From assembly GCA_023266115.1 (NCBI GenBank), contig JAHFRU010000018.1, forward strand, positions 1 through 55,325: DNA of 55,325 nt, given 5' to 3'. This stretch comes from Gammaproteobacteria bacterium. Its GTDB lineage: Bacteria > Pseudomonadota > Gammaproteobacteria > VBWC01. Made by a program: the position numbers and the translations under genes. This document shows, piece after piece, positions 47,429 through 55,325 of the stretch. The first letter of the stretch is position 1. The number at the start of each line of letters is the position of its first letter. The notes beneath the pieces are model-generated. The model saw only the letters and a program-made list of their open reading frames with translations, made no database searches and had not been told where the DNA came from.

Positions 47429-50107
47429 ATGGGGCGGCATTACCTCGAACATCTGTTTTCTCCGCAAGCGATTGCGGTGTTTGGCGCCAGTGATAATCCG
47501 GAGTCAGTCGGCACGTGCGTGTACCGGAATCTGTTGCACGGTGGCTTCAAAGGCCCCGTCTATCCGATCAATCCGAAGTACAAAGCGCTGGGCGAGACGC
47601 GATGTTTTGCAGATATTCACGCCGTCAATGCACCGGTGGACATGGTGGTGGTTGCCACGCCGGCGGCCACGGTGCCGGACATTCTGCGCCAGTGCGGTGA
47701 GCACAATGTGCGCGCGGCGATCGTTCTCTCCGCCGGTTTTACCAACAGTAACGGAGAGCCCTGTCCGCTGCAGCAGGAGCTGTTGCAACAGGCGCGGCAG
47801 CACAATATTCGTCTCATCGGCCCCAACTGCCTCGGTCTTATCAGGCCCAGGGCGGGTCTGAACGCGACCTTCAGCCACAACACCGCGCTGCGCGGCAACC
47901 TGGCGCTGATCTCGCAATCCGGCGCGTTGTGCACCGCTATTCTCGACTGGGCCGCCAATCGCAATATCGGCTTTTCCGCCGTCGTCTCGCTGGGCGACGC
48001 GACGGATATCGACTTCGGCAGCATACTCGATTATTTCGCACTCGATGACGAGACCAACGGCATTATTCTGTATATCGAAGGCATTCGCGATGCGCGCGGC
48101 TTCATGAGCGGCCTGCGCAGTGCCGCGCGCATAAAGCCCGTCGTCGCGCTGAAAGTCGGGCGGCACTCCGCCAGCGCACGCGCGGCGCTGTCACATACCG
48201 GGGCCCTGGTCGGGGCCGACGATGTGTTCGATGCCGCGCTGCAACGCGCAGGCGTCGTGCGTGTGCACAACATCAACCAGTTGTTCGCTACCGTGCAGTT
48301 ACTCGCCAATCAACACCGCGTCAGCGGCAACCGGCTGGTAATTGTTACCAATGGCGGCGGCCCCGGCATCATGGCCACGGATCGCGCGCTTGATCTCGGC
48401 ATTGAACTCGCGCAACTCACGCCCGACACGCTCAAGCAACTGGACGCTGGCATGCCGGCGCACTGGTCACACGGCAATCCGGTGGACGTGCTCGGCGATG
48501 CGCCGCCGGAACGTTATGAACACGCCGTCGCGATCTGCCTGAAAGACCCCGGTGTCGACGGCGTACTGGTATTGCTGACACCGCAGGCCATGACGCATCC
48601 GCACGCCGTCGCCGAACGCATTGTCAAACTGCAACAATCCGCGCGTAAAAGCATTCTCACCTGCTGGATGGGCCACGAACAGATCGACTCATCGCGCCAA
48701 TTGTTTGCGCAACACAAGATCCCCACGTTCACCACGCCCGAGAACGCGGTCGAGGCGTTCGGATATCTGGTCGAGTATTACCACAATCAACAACTTCTGC
48801 TGCAAGTGCCCGGGCCGGTCAAGAAAACCAGTGAGCCGGACGTGGACGGCGCGCGCATGATCGTTGACGCGGCGCTGGGTGAACAGCGCAATCTGCTCAG
48901 CCGGCGCGAGGCCAACGCGATCCTGTCGGCCTTTGGTATTCCGGTTATGCCGGTGGCCGACTGCCGCACGCCGAACGAGGCGCTCATCGCCGCCGAGTCA
49001 GCGCGCTTTCCGGTGGCGATGAAGATCAACTCGCCGGACATCTCGCACAAGACCGACGTCGATGGCGTGCGTTTGAATATCAACAATGCACAGGCCGTGC
49101 GCACTACATTCCGCGAACTGATCGACAACGTGCAGGCCGCGCGTCCGCAAGCCCGTATCGACGGCGTCACCGTCGAGCCCATGTACCGCAAACCGCATGG
49201 CCGCGAACTGATGGCCGGGGTGATTCGCGATCCGGTGTTCGGCCCGGTCATTACGTTCGGCGCCGGCGGCACGATGCTCGAGTTCATTCGCGATCGCGCC
49301 ACCGCGCTGCCGCCGCTCAATACGCTGATCATCGATAACCTGATCAGCCGCACGCGCGTCGCGAAATTGCTCGGACAGTTTCGCAATCAGCCGCCGGTGA
49401 ACAAGGGCGCCATCATCCAGATCCTGCGCCACCTGTCGGAACTGGTGTGCGAACTGCCGCAGATCCGCGAGCTCGATATCAACCCGTTCGTCGTCAATGA
49501 AGAAGGCGCCATCGTGCTCGATGCGCGCATCGTCATCGACCATCCCCGCGGCGGTCTCGATCGTTATGCGCATATGGCCATCCACCCTTATCCCGCGCAT
49601 CTGTCCACGAACTGGCAGTTAGCCGACGGCACCGACATCCTGATACGCCCGATCCGTCCCGAGGATGCCGGCATCGAAACGGCCTTTATCGCGCGGCTCT
49701 CGGCAGAGTCGAAATACTTTCGCTTCATGCAGGCGCTGCATGAACTCACGCCGCAGATGCTGGTGCGTTTCACGCAGATCGACTACGACCGTGAAATGGC
49801 CCTCATTGCGGTCACGCAGGAAACCGCCGAAGAAAAGGAAATCGCGGTCGCTCGCTATATCATCAACCCCGACGGTACGAGTTGCGAATTTGCCATCGTC
49901 GTCGCCGACGAATGGACCAAAAAAGGCATCGGCTCGCAACTGCTGCGGCAGCTGATGCACATTGCCAAAATCCGCAGCCTGCGTACGATAGAAGGAGAGG
50001 TGCTCGCCAGCAACCGGCCCATGCTGGAAATGGCCGGAAATCTCGGCTTCACTATACTGCCGCGCAGCACCGACCCAAATGTGTTGCTGGTAAGCAAGGA
50101 GTTGTGA
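47429..50107 (+). CDS. Acyl-CoA ligase (NDP-forming)/GNAT fusion, PatZ-like protein acetyltransferase
   Basis: An 892-residue protein close in length and layout to PatZ/Pat (about 886). The N-terminal CoA-binding part has AIAVFGASDNPESVGTCVYRNLL (in part) and IGPNCLGLIRP; VTNGGGPGIMATDRA follows; the ATP-grasp region runs near residues 490-690 (VAMKINSPDISHKTDVDGVRL, in part). A GNAT domain occupies about 725-890 (LIRPIRPEDAGIETAFIARL, VVADEWTKKGIGSQLLRQLMH). In relatives such as PatZ the ligase half is regulatory and the GNAT half acetylates lysines of metabolic enzymes. Confidence 0.9.
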   Translation: MGRHYLEHLFSPQAIAVFGASDNPESVGTCVYRNLLHGGFKGPVYPINPKYKALGETRCFADIHAVNAPVDMVVVATPAATVPDILRQCGEHNVRAAIVLSAGFTNSNGEPCPLQQELLQQARQHNIRLIGPNCLGLIRPRAGLNATFSHNTALRGNLALISQSGALCTAILDWAANRNIGFSAVVSLGDATDIDFGSILDYFALDDETNGIILYIEGIRDARGFMSGLRSAARIKPVVALKVGRHSASARAALSHTGALVGADDVFDAALQRAGVVRVHNINQLFATVQLLANQHRVSGNRLVIVTNGGGPGIMATDRALDLGIELAQLTPDTLKQLDAGMPAHWSHGNPVDVLGDAPPERYEHAVAICLKDPGVDGVLVLLTPQAMTHPHAVAERIVKLQQSARKSILTCWMGHEQIDSSRQLFAQHKIPTFTTPENAVEAFGYLVEYYHNQQLLLQVPGPVKKTSEPDVDGARMIVDAALGEQRNLLSRREANAILSAFGIPVMPVADCRTPNEALIAAESARFPVAMKINSPDISHKTDVDGVRLNINNAQAVRTTFRELIDNVQAARPQARIDGVTVEPMYRKPHGRELMAGVIRDPVFGPVITFGAGGTMLEFIRDRATALPPLNTLIIDNLISRTRVAKLLGQFRNQPPVNKGAIIQILRHLSELVCELPQIRELDINPFVVNEEGAIVLDARIVIDHPRGGLDRYAHMAIHPYPAHLSTNWQLADGTDILIRPIRPEDAGIETAFIARLSAESKYFRFMQALHELTPQMLVRFTQIDYDREMALIAVTQETAEEKEIAVARYIINPDGTSCEFAIVVADEWTKKGIGSQLLRQLMHIAKIRSLRTIEGEVLASNRPMLEMAGNLGFTILPRSTDPNVLLVSKEL

Positions 50108-50207
50108 GGGGATCCGATGTCGCGTCACGGGACGCGCAATTGCGCCATGTCTACCGACATCGTTTTCCGGTAATCTATCCGGTATCTATTGCAGGCGGAC
50201 AGCGACG

Positions 50208-51278
50208 ATGACCTACTTCAACAAGGATTATCACCCGCCCGGCACCGAACCCGGCACGCTGGTCGAGCGCGACGGTGCGGCAACGGCAGCGACACTGCGC
50301 ATCACCGGCATTGGCTCCGGGAAGACCATCGACAAGCAAATTGCCACGCCGGAAGAATGCCGCGAATATCTGCAACCCCCCGGGATCTGGATACAGGTAC
50401 ACGGCAAACCCGACCCGGCGTTACTGCAACGCCTGGGCGAAGTACTGGAACTGCATCCGCTGGCGATGGAGGACGTATTGAATGCCGGTCAGCGTCCCAA
50501 AATCGATGTGTTTGACGACCATTTGTTCGTGATCATGAACCTTCCCGTGATGAACGACGGCCGGATATCGGTATATCAGGTCAGCCTGTTTTGCGGTCAG
50601 CACTACCTTGTCAGCCTCCACGAGGCGCCCGGGGATTTGTTTTCCCGGGTTCACAAACGCCTGCTGGAGTCCAACGGGCGCTTTGGTGCGCGCGGCACGG
50701 ACTATCTGTTGTATGCGCTGATCGACGTGGTCATCGATACCGCCTTTCCGGTGCTGGAGCGCTTCGGTGAGGAACTGGAGGAACTGGAAACGGAACTGCT
50801 CGACGCGCCCAGCCGCAAAACGCTCGTCACGATACACCGCACCCGCCGGGAGCTGGTCATGCTACGACGCATGCTCTGGCCACAGCGCGAGGTCGTCAAT
50901 TCCCTGCTTCGGGACGAACACCCGTTGATCGATGCCGGCACCTACATCTACCTGCGCGACTGTTACGATCACGCCGTGCAGATCATTGAACTGCTCGAGA
51001 CCTATCGCGACACGCTCACCAGCATGCTGGATGTGTATATTTCCAGTATCAGCAACCGCACCAACGATATCATGCGGGTGCTGACCATTATCGCGACCAT
51101 CTTCATCCCGCTGACCTTCGTCGTCGGCGTTTACGGCATGAACTTCGGCAACAACTCCCATAGTCCGTGGGCAATGCCGGAACTCAACTGGTATTACGGC
51201 TATCCGCTCATCTGGGCCGTGATGATCGCCGTTGCGATCGGTCTGCTGTGGTACTTCAGGCGCAAAAAGTGGCTGTAG
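50208..51278 (+). CDS. corA: CorA-family magnesium/cobalt transporter
   Basis: A 356-residue inner-membrane channel. A long cytoplasmic domain (EVLELHPLAMEDVLNAGQRPKIDVFDDHLFVIM, in parts) leads into two C-terminal membrane helices. The first ends with the signature YGMNF (VVGVYGMNFGNN), the selectivity filter, and a short loop to the second (YPLIWAVMIAVAIGLLWYF) and a basic tail. Pentameric Mg2+ uptake is expected. The ATG at 50208 lies 100 bases after the PatZ-like gene. Confidence 0.94.
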   Translation: MTYFNKDYHPPGTEPGTLVERDGAATAATLRITGIGSGKTIDKQIATPEECREYLQPPGIWIQVHGKPDPALLQRLGEVLELHPLAMEDVLNAGQRPKIDVFDDHLFVIMNLPVMNDGRISVYQVSLFCGQHYLVSLHEAPGDLFSRVHKRLLESNGRFGARGTDYLLYALIDVVIDTAFPVLERFGEELEELETELLDAPSRKTLVTIHRTRRELVMLRRMLWPQREVVNSLLRDEHPLIDAGTYIYLRDCYDHAVQIIELLETYRDTLTSMLDVYISSISNRTNDIMRVLTIIATIFIPLTFVVGVYGMNFGNNSHSPWAMPELNWYYGYPLIWAVMIAVAIGLLWYFRRKKWL

Positions 51279-51415
51279 CCGGTCATGCGCCGAGCCAATT
51301 CGGACGCTGGCCCAGGCTGAGCGATCGCTGATTATTCTCCACGCACGTATTGATTCTCCAGTATCGCTCTCTGCACGATAATCGATGACAGATTCCTAAG
51401 GCCGCCCGCAACATT

Positions 51416-51973
51416 ATGAATTTTGAAACGCTGATCGAACAATATGGCTATATCGCCATACTGATCGGCACTTTTCTCGAAGGCGAGACTGTCCTGATAC
51501 TGGGCGGGTTCCTGGCGCACCGCGGCTTTCTGCAGCTCGACGGCGTGATTCTCGCCGCCTTCGTCGGCAGTGTTTGCGGTGATCAGTTGTACTTTCTGCT
51601 GGGCCGGCGTTTCGGCACCCGGATGCTGGAACGCCGGCCACACTGGCAGGCGCGCGTTGCGCGTAGCCGGAATTTTCTTGAGCGCCACCCTGTTCCGCTG
51701 ATCGTCGGTTTCCGTTTCGTTTATGGCATCCGTGCCGTCGCACCGTTTGTCATCGGCATGAGCCGTATCCCGATATGGAAATTCGCGGTTCTTAACATCA
51801 TCGGTGCGGCCGTATGGTCGGCCGCTTTCGGTACGGCCGGCTATCTGTTCGGCACGGCACTGCAACTCGCCCTCACCGGGATCAAACATTACGAACTGCC
51901 GATTGTGCTTGCCATACTGGCCGTGGGCCTGGTGGTTCGTCTGGTCTACCGTTTAAAGAACCGGCCCCGGTAA
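51416..51973 (+). CDS. DedA family membrane protein
   Basis: A 185-residue SNARE-associated/DedA protein. IEQYGYIAILIGTFLEGETVLILGGF, FVGSVCGDQLYFLLGRRFG and FRFVYGIRAVAPFVIGMSRIPIWKF (in parts) are the three family signatures, with the conserved acidic residue in FLEGE and the conserved Arg in GFRFVYGIR. The family takes part in lipid-carrier recycling and envelope homeostasis. It follows corA with 137 bases between. The following 165 bases to the cupin gene show no gene. Confidence 0.92.
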   Translation: MNFETLIEQYGYIAILIGTFLEGETVLILGGFLAHRGFLQLDGVILAAFVGSVCGDQLYFLLGRRFGTRMLERRPHWQARVARSRNFLERHPVPLIVGFRFVYGIRAVAPFVIGMSRIPIWKFAVLNIIGAAVWSAAFGTAGYLFGTALQLALTGIKHYELPIVLAILAVGLVVRLVYRLKNRPR

Positions 51974-52138
51974 TACCCGCCAGCCGCCGAAGGTTTCGGC
52001 ACCATCGGTCGGCAGGTCGGCTATCTCGACGAACGGGCGAGAGATTCCGAAATATGCCCGGACTAAACAGTAAAGCAGGCGATGCGCGGCGCGCGTCAGG
52101 TCGCGGCCACCGCGCATTCCGCAACGCGTGCGACCGGC

Positions 52139-52498
52139 CTACAGTGTCTTCGCGTAATCGATCATTCCCTGAAAATCCACGACGACCGCCGGTTCTTTTC
52201 CCTCCACCCAGGCGTCATGTCCTGACGGAAGCAACGAGACATCGCCCGGCCGGCACACAATCTCGGTGCCATCGTCCATCAGGATTTTCAGCACCCCCGA
52301 CACGTGGTACTGGAAGTGAGGCGCCTCGCAACTCGTGGTTTTCGCCAGCGGCTGAACCGACGTCGCCCAGCGCCAGCCGGGCTCAAACACGGCGCGGCCG
52401 ATGGTCGCGCCGCCGATCTTGACCAGCTCCAGCCGGCCTTTGGGAAATTCCCGGATCTCGTCGGGCTTGCCGAAACTTTTTAACTCTGCCAGTTCCAT
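52139..52498 (-). CDS. Cupin-domain protein
   Basis: A 119-residue single-domain cupin. APHFQYHVSGVLKILMDDGTEIVCRPGDVSLLP holds motif 1 (H-x-x-Y-H-x-x-G) and RPGDVSLLPSGHDAWVEG motif 2 (PGD...H). A metal site is therefore likely. ATGAGGAGTAACGCG before the ATG at 52498 is a strong ribosome-binding site, which is why I did not use the longer frame to 52543. It follows the PAS gene by 51 bases in one direction and is divergent from the HxlR regulator, so it may belong to a small regulated unit. The ligand is unknown. Confidence 0.82.
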   Translation of the reverse strand: MELAELKSFGKPDEIREFPKGRLELVKIGGATIGRAVFEPGWRWATSVQPLAKTTSCEAPHFQYHVSGVLKILMDDGTEIVCRPGDVSLLPSGHDAWVEGKEPAVVVDFQGMIDYAKTL

Positions 52499-52549
52499 CG
52501 CGTTACTCCTCATCAGTTTTTCGGTTTGTTCGAATACTCCCAAGCAACG

Positions 52550-52933
52550 TTACGTCGTGGTCAGAAAGTGCAGCGCAAGCAGTTCATTCTGGTAACTGAA
52601 CGGCACCAGGATCACGTTTGTCGCCACCTGCCCGCCGCTTTTCTTCTTCCAGGTCACCTCCACCACCGATCCGGCCCGTTGGGTCATGGCACTTTGGTAG
52701 GTGGAAACCAGCGCGTGCTGGCTGGCCGGGGCGACAAAGGTATCGGCAAACGGCCGTTTGACGTTCTCCCACTCGCCGGTGGACCCGTAACCGAGCATGG
52801 CGGCGAATTTTGGGTTACAAATCTTGTGAGTATCATCAAGATAGACGTAGATCGCCTGTTGTGAGCCGTCGAGGATGTCCTTGAGCTGGTTCCGGACTCC
52901 CTCTATTATCTGTTCAGGATTGGTGTTTTTCAT
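52550..52933 (-). CDS. Single PAS-domain protein
   Basis: A 127-residue protein, essentially one PAS domain: ILDGSQQAIYVYLDDTHKICNPKFAAMLGYGS for the core strand-helix region (in parts), then AMTQRAGSVVEVTWKKKSGGQVATNVILVPF for the late strands (in parts). No output domain is attached, so it could sense a ligand and pass the signal by protein contact. It is divergent from hxlR with 110 bases between. The cofactor is not apparent. Confidence 0.8.
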   Translation of the reverse strand: MKNTNPEQIIEGVRNQLKDILDGSQQAIYVYLDDTHKICNPKFAAMLGYGSTGEWENVKRPFADTFVAPASQHALVSTYQSAMTQRAGSVVEVTWKKKSGGQVATNVILVPFSYQNELLALHFLTTT

Positions 52934-52998
52934 CGCTACCCCGCACGTTCATCCGATATCGATAGTCTCGTAACGTAATGTGCCGGTAGCTATCTGAC

Positions 52999-53020
52999 AA
53001 GTACGCACCGAAAAGTACGC
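52999..53020 (+). promoter_or_regulatory. Direct repeat AAGTACGC in the hxlR/PAS spacer
   Basis: AAGTACGC occurs at 52999-53006 and 53013-53020, centres 14 bases apart, with GTAC at the core of each. It lies 24 bases before the hxlR start and about 70 from the divergent PAS gene. HxlR-type regulators bind such repeats near their own gene. Assignment is inferred. Confidence 0.45.
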
Positions 53021-53043
53021 TAGTATCGAAAAGGAAACCTGCG

Positions 53044-53427
53044 ATGATCATGCTGGAAGGAAAGCACTACAACTGTCCGATCGAGGTGACGATAGGCGTG
53101 ATCGGCGGCAAATGGAAAATGTTGATCCTGTGGAATTTGCGCGACGGAGTGAAACGCTTTAATGAATTGAAGCGGCTTATTCCGGGCAGCACGCAAAAGA
53201 TGTTAACCGCGCAGTTACGGGAACTCGAGCAGAACGGGATCGTGTCCAGAACGGTTTATCCGGAGATCCCGCCGAAGGTGGAATACGCGCTGACCGGACA
53301 CGGCCAAAGCCTGATACCGATCATCGAATTTTCCTGCGAATGGGGCCGGGTGCACGTCAGCCACATCGAGCAACGGCTGAAGGCGATATCGTCGAGCGGC
53401 AGCCTGCCGGAGCGCAACGCCAAATAG
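53044..53427 (+). CDS. HxlR-family transcriptional regulator
   Basis: A 127-residue winged-helix protein. [39 protein letters not shown] (in parts) is the HxlR signature, with the conserved cysteine near the N-terminus that senses electrophiles or thiol stress in relatives such as Hyp[37 protein letters not shown] gives the recognition helix and wing (in parts). It is divergent from the PAS-cupin pair, its probable targets. A second ATG at 53050 is possible. Confidence 0.92.
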   Translation: MIMLEGKHYNCPIEVTIGVIGGKWKMLILWNLRDGVKRFNELKRLIPGSTQKMLTAQLRELEQNGIVSRTVYPEIPPKVEYALTGHGQSLIPIIEFSCEWGRVHVSHIEQRLKAISSSGSLPERNAK

Positions 53428-53561
53428 CGCCACGCTCCGGCCGCCGGCGCAGCCCGGAACGTGATGAGAATGATCATGCATGACGTGTGACCGGCGCAAT
53501 CACCCTCTGCAACGGCTACGCGATAAACCCGCCTCGCCGTGGCGCCGGACATCGCGCAGCG

Positions 53562-53834
53562 CTACGGCTCATTCACTCGACGCATTTTCTGCTTTCGGTG
53601 CGCGACGTAAAGTCCGCCGCAGGCGCCGGCCAGAATCAACGGCAAACCGAACACGAGCCCGGCCGGCCACGACGACACAGCGCTGTTCGGGCCCTGCACC
53701 AGATAGACATCGAACAACAGCACCGCTACAAATGCTGCCACCGGCACCACCAGCGCCAGCCACGCCAGGCGCAGCGTCGTCTGTATGACAAAGGCCACGA
53801 TGAATCCGAAGACCATTGCCAGGATCAACCCCAT
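53562..53834 (-). CDS. Small membrane protein
   Basis: A 90-residue hydrophobic protein with three probable membrane helices (LILAMVFGFIVAFVIQTTL, LALVVPVAAFVAVLLFDVYL, AGLVFGLPLILAGACGGLYVA) and a short basic C-terminus. I do not recognise a family. It is convergent with hxlR. The start at 53834 is the only reasonable one; support comes from the coherent hydrophobic pattern. Confidence 0.5.
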   Translation of the reverse strand: MGLILAMVFGFIVAFVIQTTLRLAWLALVVPVAAFVAVLLFDVYLVQGPNSAVSSWPAGLVFGLPLILAGACGGLYVAHRKQKMRRVNEP

Positions 53835-53914
53835 GTCAGCACCCCGCCTAATAGTGTGGTGTTCCCGTCGCCTGACTATTGAGCATTACCTGTCAGCATG
53901 ACACGTCCAAAGTC

Positions 53915-54045
53915 CGTCATTCCCGCGAAAGCGCGACTGCATGGATGCAGGAGGTAGGGCAGCGTCGGGAACAGCCGCCGAGGAATCCAGTCACACTAAC
54001 GACCACTGGATTCCGGGTCTCCGCTACGCTACGCCCGGAATGACG
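53915..54045. repeat. Dispersed CGTCATTCC element, intact reference copy
   Basis: A 131-base copy with terminal inverted repeats CGTCATTCC and GGAATGACG and an internal pair GGAATCCAGT / ACTGGATTCC. At the centre CACTAACGAC is the uninterrupted form of the site occupied by the IS5-family element at 37205. The element has no coding capacity and looks like a non-autonomous repeat. Confidence 0.85.
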
Positions 54046-54089
54046 ATCGCCATGTGTTGTCACGTCATTTGGTAATTCTCAATATATCA

Positions 54090-54302
54090 TCACTTATGGC
54101 GTATACGGATCTTCTCGTCCCGATACTCGATGATATCGCCTGAAACAATCTGTTTTCGTTTCCGGGTTTCGACCTCGCCATTCACCAACACCTGACCGGC
54201 TGCGATGACAGCCTTTGCTTCCGCTCCGCTGGAGACCATGCCTTCGAACTTCAGGATTTTATAGAGCTCGACAGGCTCGTTTAACACGTCAACGTCTCTC
54301 AT
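54090..54302 (-). CDS. S4-domain RNA-binding protein (YbcJ-like)
   Basis: A 70-residue single S4 domain: ELYKILKFEGMVSSGAEAKAVIAAGQVLVNGEVETRKRKQIVSGDIIEY (in parts). This is the size and sequence type of YbcJ, which is thought to bind RNA. Target unknown. It lies after the dispersed repeat and is the last normal core gene before the mobile-element end of the window. Confidence 0.88.
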   Translation of the reverse strand: MRDVDVLNEPVELYKILKFEGMVSSGAEAKAVIAAGQVLVNGEVETRKRKQIVSGDIIEYRDEKIRIRHK

Positions 54303-54368
54303 TTTATCGAAGGCTCATTCTCGATGTTGCTCGCCTGCACAACCAGACTCACTGCCATAGATACCGAT

Positions 54369-54539
54369 TTATGCTCCGGGCGGCCGATAGGCGATCGCTC
54401 GCGCACGACCAAGGGCGTCCAGGGTCTCCTCAACGGCGAGTAGCGGCGTCGTCTCGAATTTCGACAATGCGCCACCGCTGCCGATCGCGACTGCGGCCAT
54501 CGAGACGTTGTCAGGCGCTTCCCAGAGGGTGTAGCTCAC
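54369..54539 (-). pseudogene. C-terminal fragment of a GYD-domain protein
   Basis: A 56-codon frame starts with GTG at 54539 inside the DHFR-like stop (GTGA overlap) and runs to TAA at 54369: SYTLWEAPDNVSMAAVAIGS, then LSKFETTPLLAVEETLDAL. This matches the second half of GYD-domain proteins; the first half (the GYD part) is missing. It may be translated by coupling, but it is probably a remnant joined to the DHFR-like gene by recombination. It fills most of the 54303-54535 interval. Confidence 0.6.
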
Positions 54540-55174
54540 TGACGCACATAGCGCAAGTGCGTAGCAGATGGACTATCAATAATCTTGTCAATCCGAAACT
54601 GCTGCCCAGGCTCGTTTAGGTTCTCGAAGAGGCGCCGCCCACCGCAGAACAATACTGGTGCTAAGGCAATTTCCAATTCGTCAATGACACTCATGTTCAA
54701 GTATTGCTGGATCACATTCGCTCCACCCGCAATGCGAATATCGCGATTGCCCGCAGACTCCCGAGCCAGCTCAAGAGCACGCTCCGGCCCTTCATTGATG
54801 AAGTAGAAAGTCGTCCCACCAGGGCGAACCCAAGGATCGCGCTTCTCGTGGGTAAGAACGTATACCGGAGTGTGAAATGGAGCCTCTTCTGGCCAGGCGC
54901 GCTCACCATGGTCGAACATACGCTTGCCCATGATGTTGGCACCGATGCGCTCCGTGGTGTAGCGAAGCATGTCATTGATCGGGCCGGTCTCTCCCCCTGG
55001 TCCGAGCTTGAGGTTCTCGCGTAAATACTGCAGATTGAGTATCCAGGCCATTAGCGCGCCCCACTTAGCGCCCCAGTTCTTGTACTCCGGTCTATCCCAG
55101 TTCTCCATGGCCATACCTTCCGGTGCCATGTAGCCATCAAGGCTAAGTCCAATATTTACAAATACCTTGCTCAT
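54536..55174 (-). CDS. Dihydrofolate reductase-like (RibD C-terminal family) protein
   Basis: A 212-residue protein. VFVNIGLSLDGYMAPEGM is the N-terminal strand and substrate loop; MGKRMFDHGERAWPEEAPFHTPVYVLTHEKRDPW (in parts) and DIRIAGGANVIQQYLNMSVIDELEIALAPVLFCGGRRLF (in parts) form the nucleotide-binding core with IAGGA. These proteins reduce folate-like or other substrates with NAD(P)H; many have unknown substrates. GAGAGGATAATC precedes the ATG at 55174. It is flanked by a group II intron end and a GYD remnant, so it may have been transferred. Confidence 0.88.
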   Translation of the reverse strand: MSKVFVNIGLSLDGYMAPEGMAMENWDRPEYKNWGAKWGALMAWILNLQYLRENLKLGPGGETGPINDMLRYTTERIGANIMGKRMFDHGERAWPEEAPFHTPVYVLTHEKRDPWVRPGGTTFYFINEGPERALELARESAGNRDIRIAGGANVIQQYLNMSVIDELEIALAPVLFCGGRRLFENLNEPGQQFRIDKIIDSPSATHLRYVRQ

Positions 55175-55207
55175 GATTATCCTCTCGCGACTTTAATTGT
55201 CGGCCTA

Positions 55208-55325
55208 ATCGGGATAGGAAGAAACCTCACGGCCCCTCCCTCCCACACCACCGTGCGTACGGATCACGTACACGGCGGTTCGACAAATTGAATTCCTACC
55301 GTGACACAAGCGTTGGTAGTCCCAG
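55208..55325 (-). mobile_element. 3' end of a group II intron (domains V-VI)
   Basis: On the minus strand ACCGCCGTG pairs with CACGGTGGT around an inner TACG/CGTA stem with a 5-base loop and a two-base CG bulge (55247-55279). That is the shape of group II domain V. A short GAGGGGCCGTGAGGTTTCTTCC segment (in two parts, about 55216-55240) could be domain VI, followed by TATCCCGAT near the 3' end. The maturase would lie beyond the window. Boundaries are approximate. Confidence 0.65.

Overview
The window looks like a chromosome segment of a GC-rich gammaproteobacterium. The block rluD-pgeF divergent from bamD, followed by glnB, nadE, sucD and sucC, matches gammaproteobacterial gene order. Most genes use GC-rich codons. 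Three stretches look acquired: about 1-3670, about 19050-24000 and about 54370-55325. I cannot name the genus.

Layout. (1) 1-3670: a gene-cassette array of the integron type with no integrase gene in view. All cassette genes are on the minus strand, separated by attC-like sites. Cargo: a PIN-like protein, a TIR-like/winged-helix protein, a GIY-YIG-like protein, one cassette without a clear gene, and a two-gene cassette (secreted Cys-rich protein plus a small basic protein). A partial transposase lies at the left edge. (2) 3784-14550: EamA transporter, DsbA-like protein, secreted or outer-membrane protein, GNAT enzyme, a large tyrosinase-VWA fusion, a MotAB-like stator pair, a lipid A phosphoethanolamine transferase and an orphan C-terminal domain of a four-carbon acid sugar kinase. 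(3) 14700-19038: periplasmic nitrate reductase operon napFDABC, tightly packed. (4) 19050-24000: IS3 relic, two secreted proteins behind tandem CRP-type sites, and a small tyrosine recombinase.

(5) 24078-31881: a long minus-strand run: rluD, pgeF, ZIP transporter, a hupE relic broken at a REP/RAYT insertion, gcvR-like, def, nitrobindin-like, methyltransferase, VanZ-like, DUF1499. (6) 32036-42685: a BamD-like lipoprotein carrying a SPOR domain, then bamD, nitroreductase, glnB, nadE, an IS5-family element inside a dispersed repeat, sucDC, ssb and a YajR-like MFS transporter. (7) 42749-51973: uvrA, pyrE, a receiver-like truncated regulator, a PatZ-like acyl-CoA ligase/acetyltransferase, corA and dedA. 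(8) 52139-55325: PAS and cupin genes divergent from an HxlR regulator, small membrane and S4 proteins, a DHFR-like gene overlapping a truncated GYD gene, and the 3' end of a group II intron.

Functionally the core is housekeeping: DNA repair, TCA cycle, NAD and pyrimidine synthesis, nitrogen signalling, envelope assembly. A respiratory module (Nap) is added. The accessory parts carry probable nuclease or NAD-related cassette genes, secreted proteins and mobile elements. A dispersed element with CGTCATTCC ends occurs at least four times; one copy is split by the IS5-family insertion and another is the intact equivalent. No tRNA, rRNA or CRISPR array was seen.
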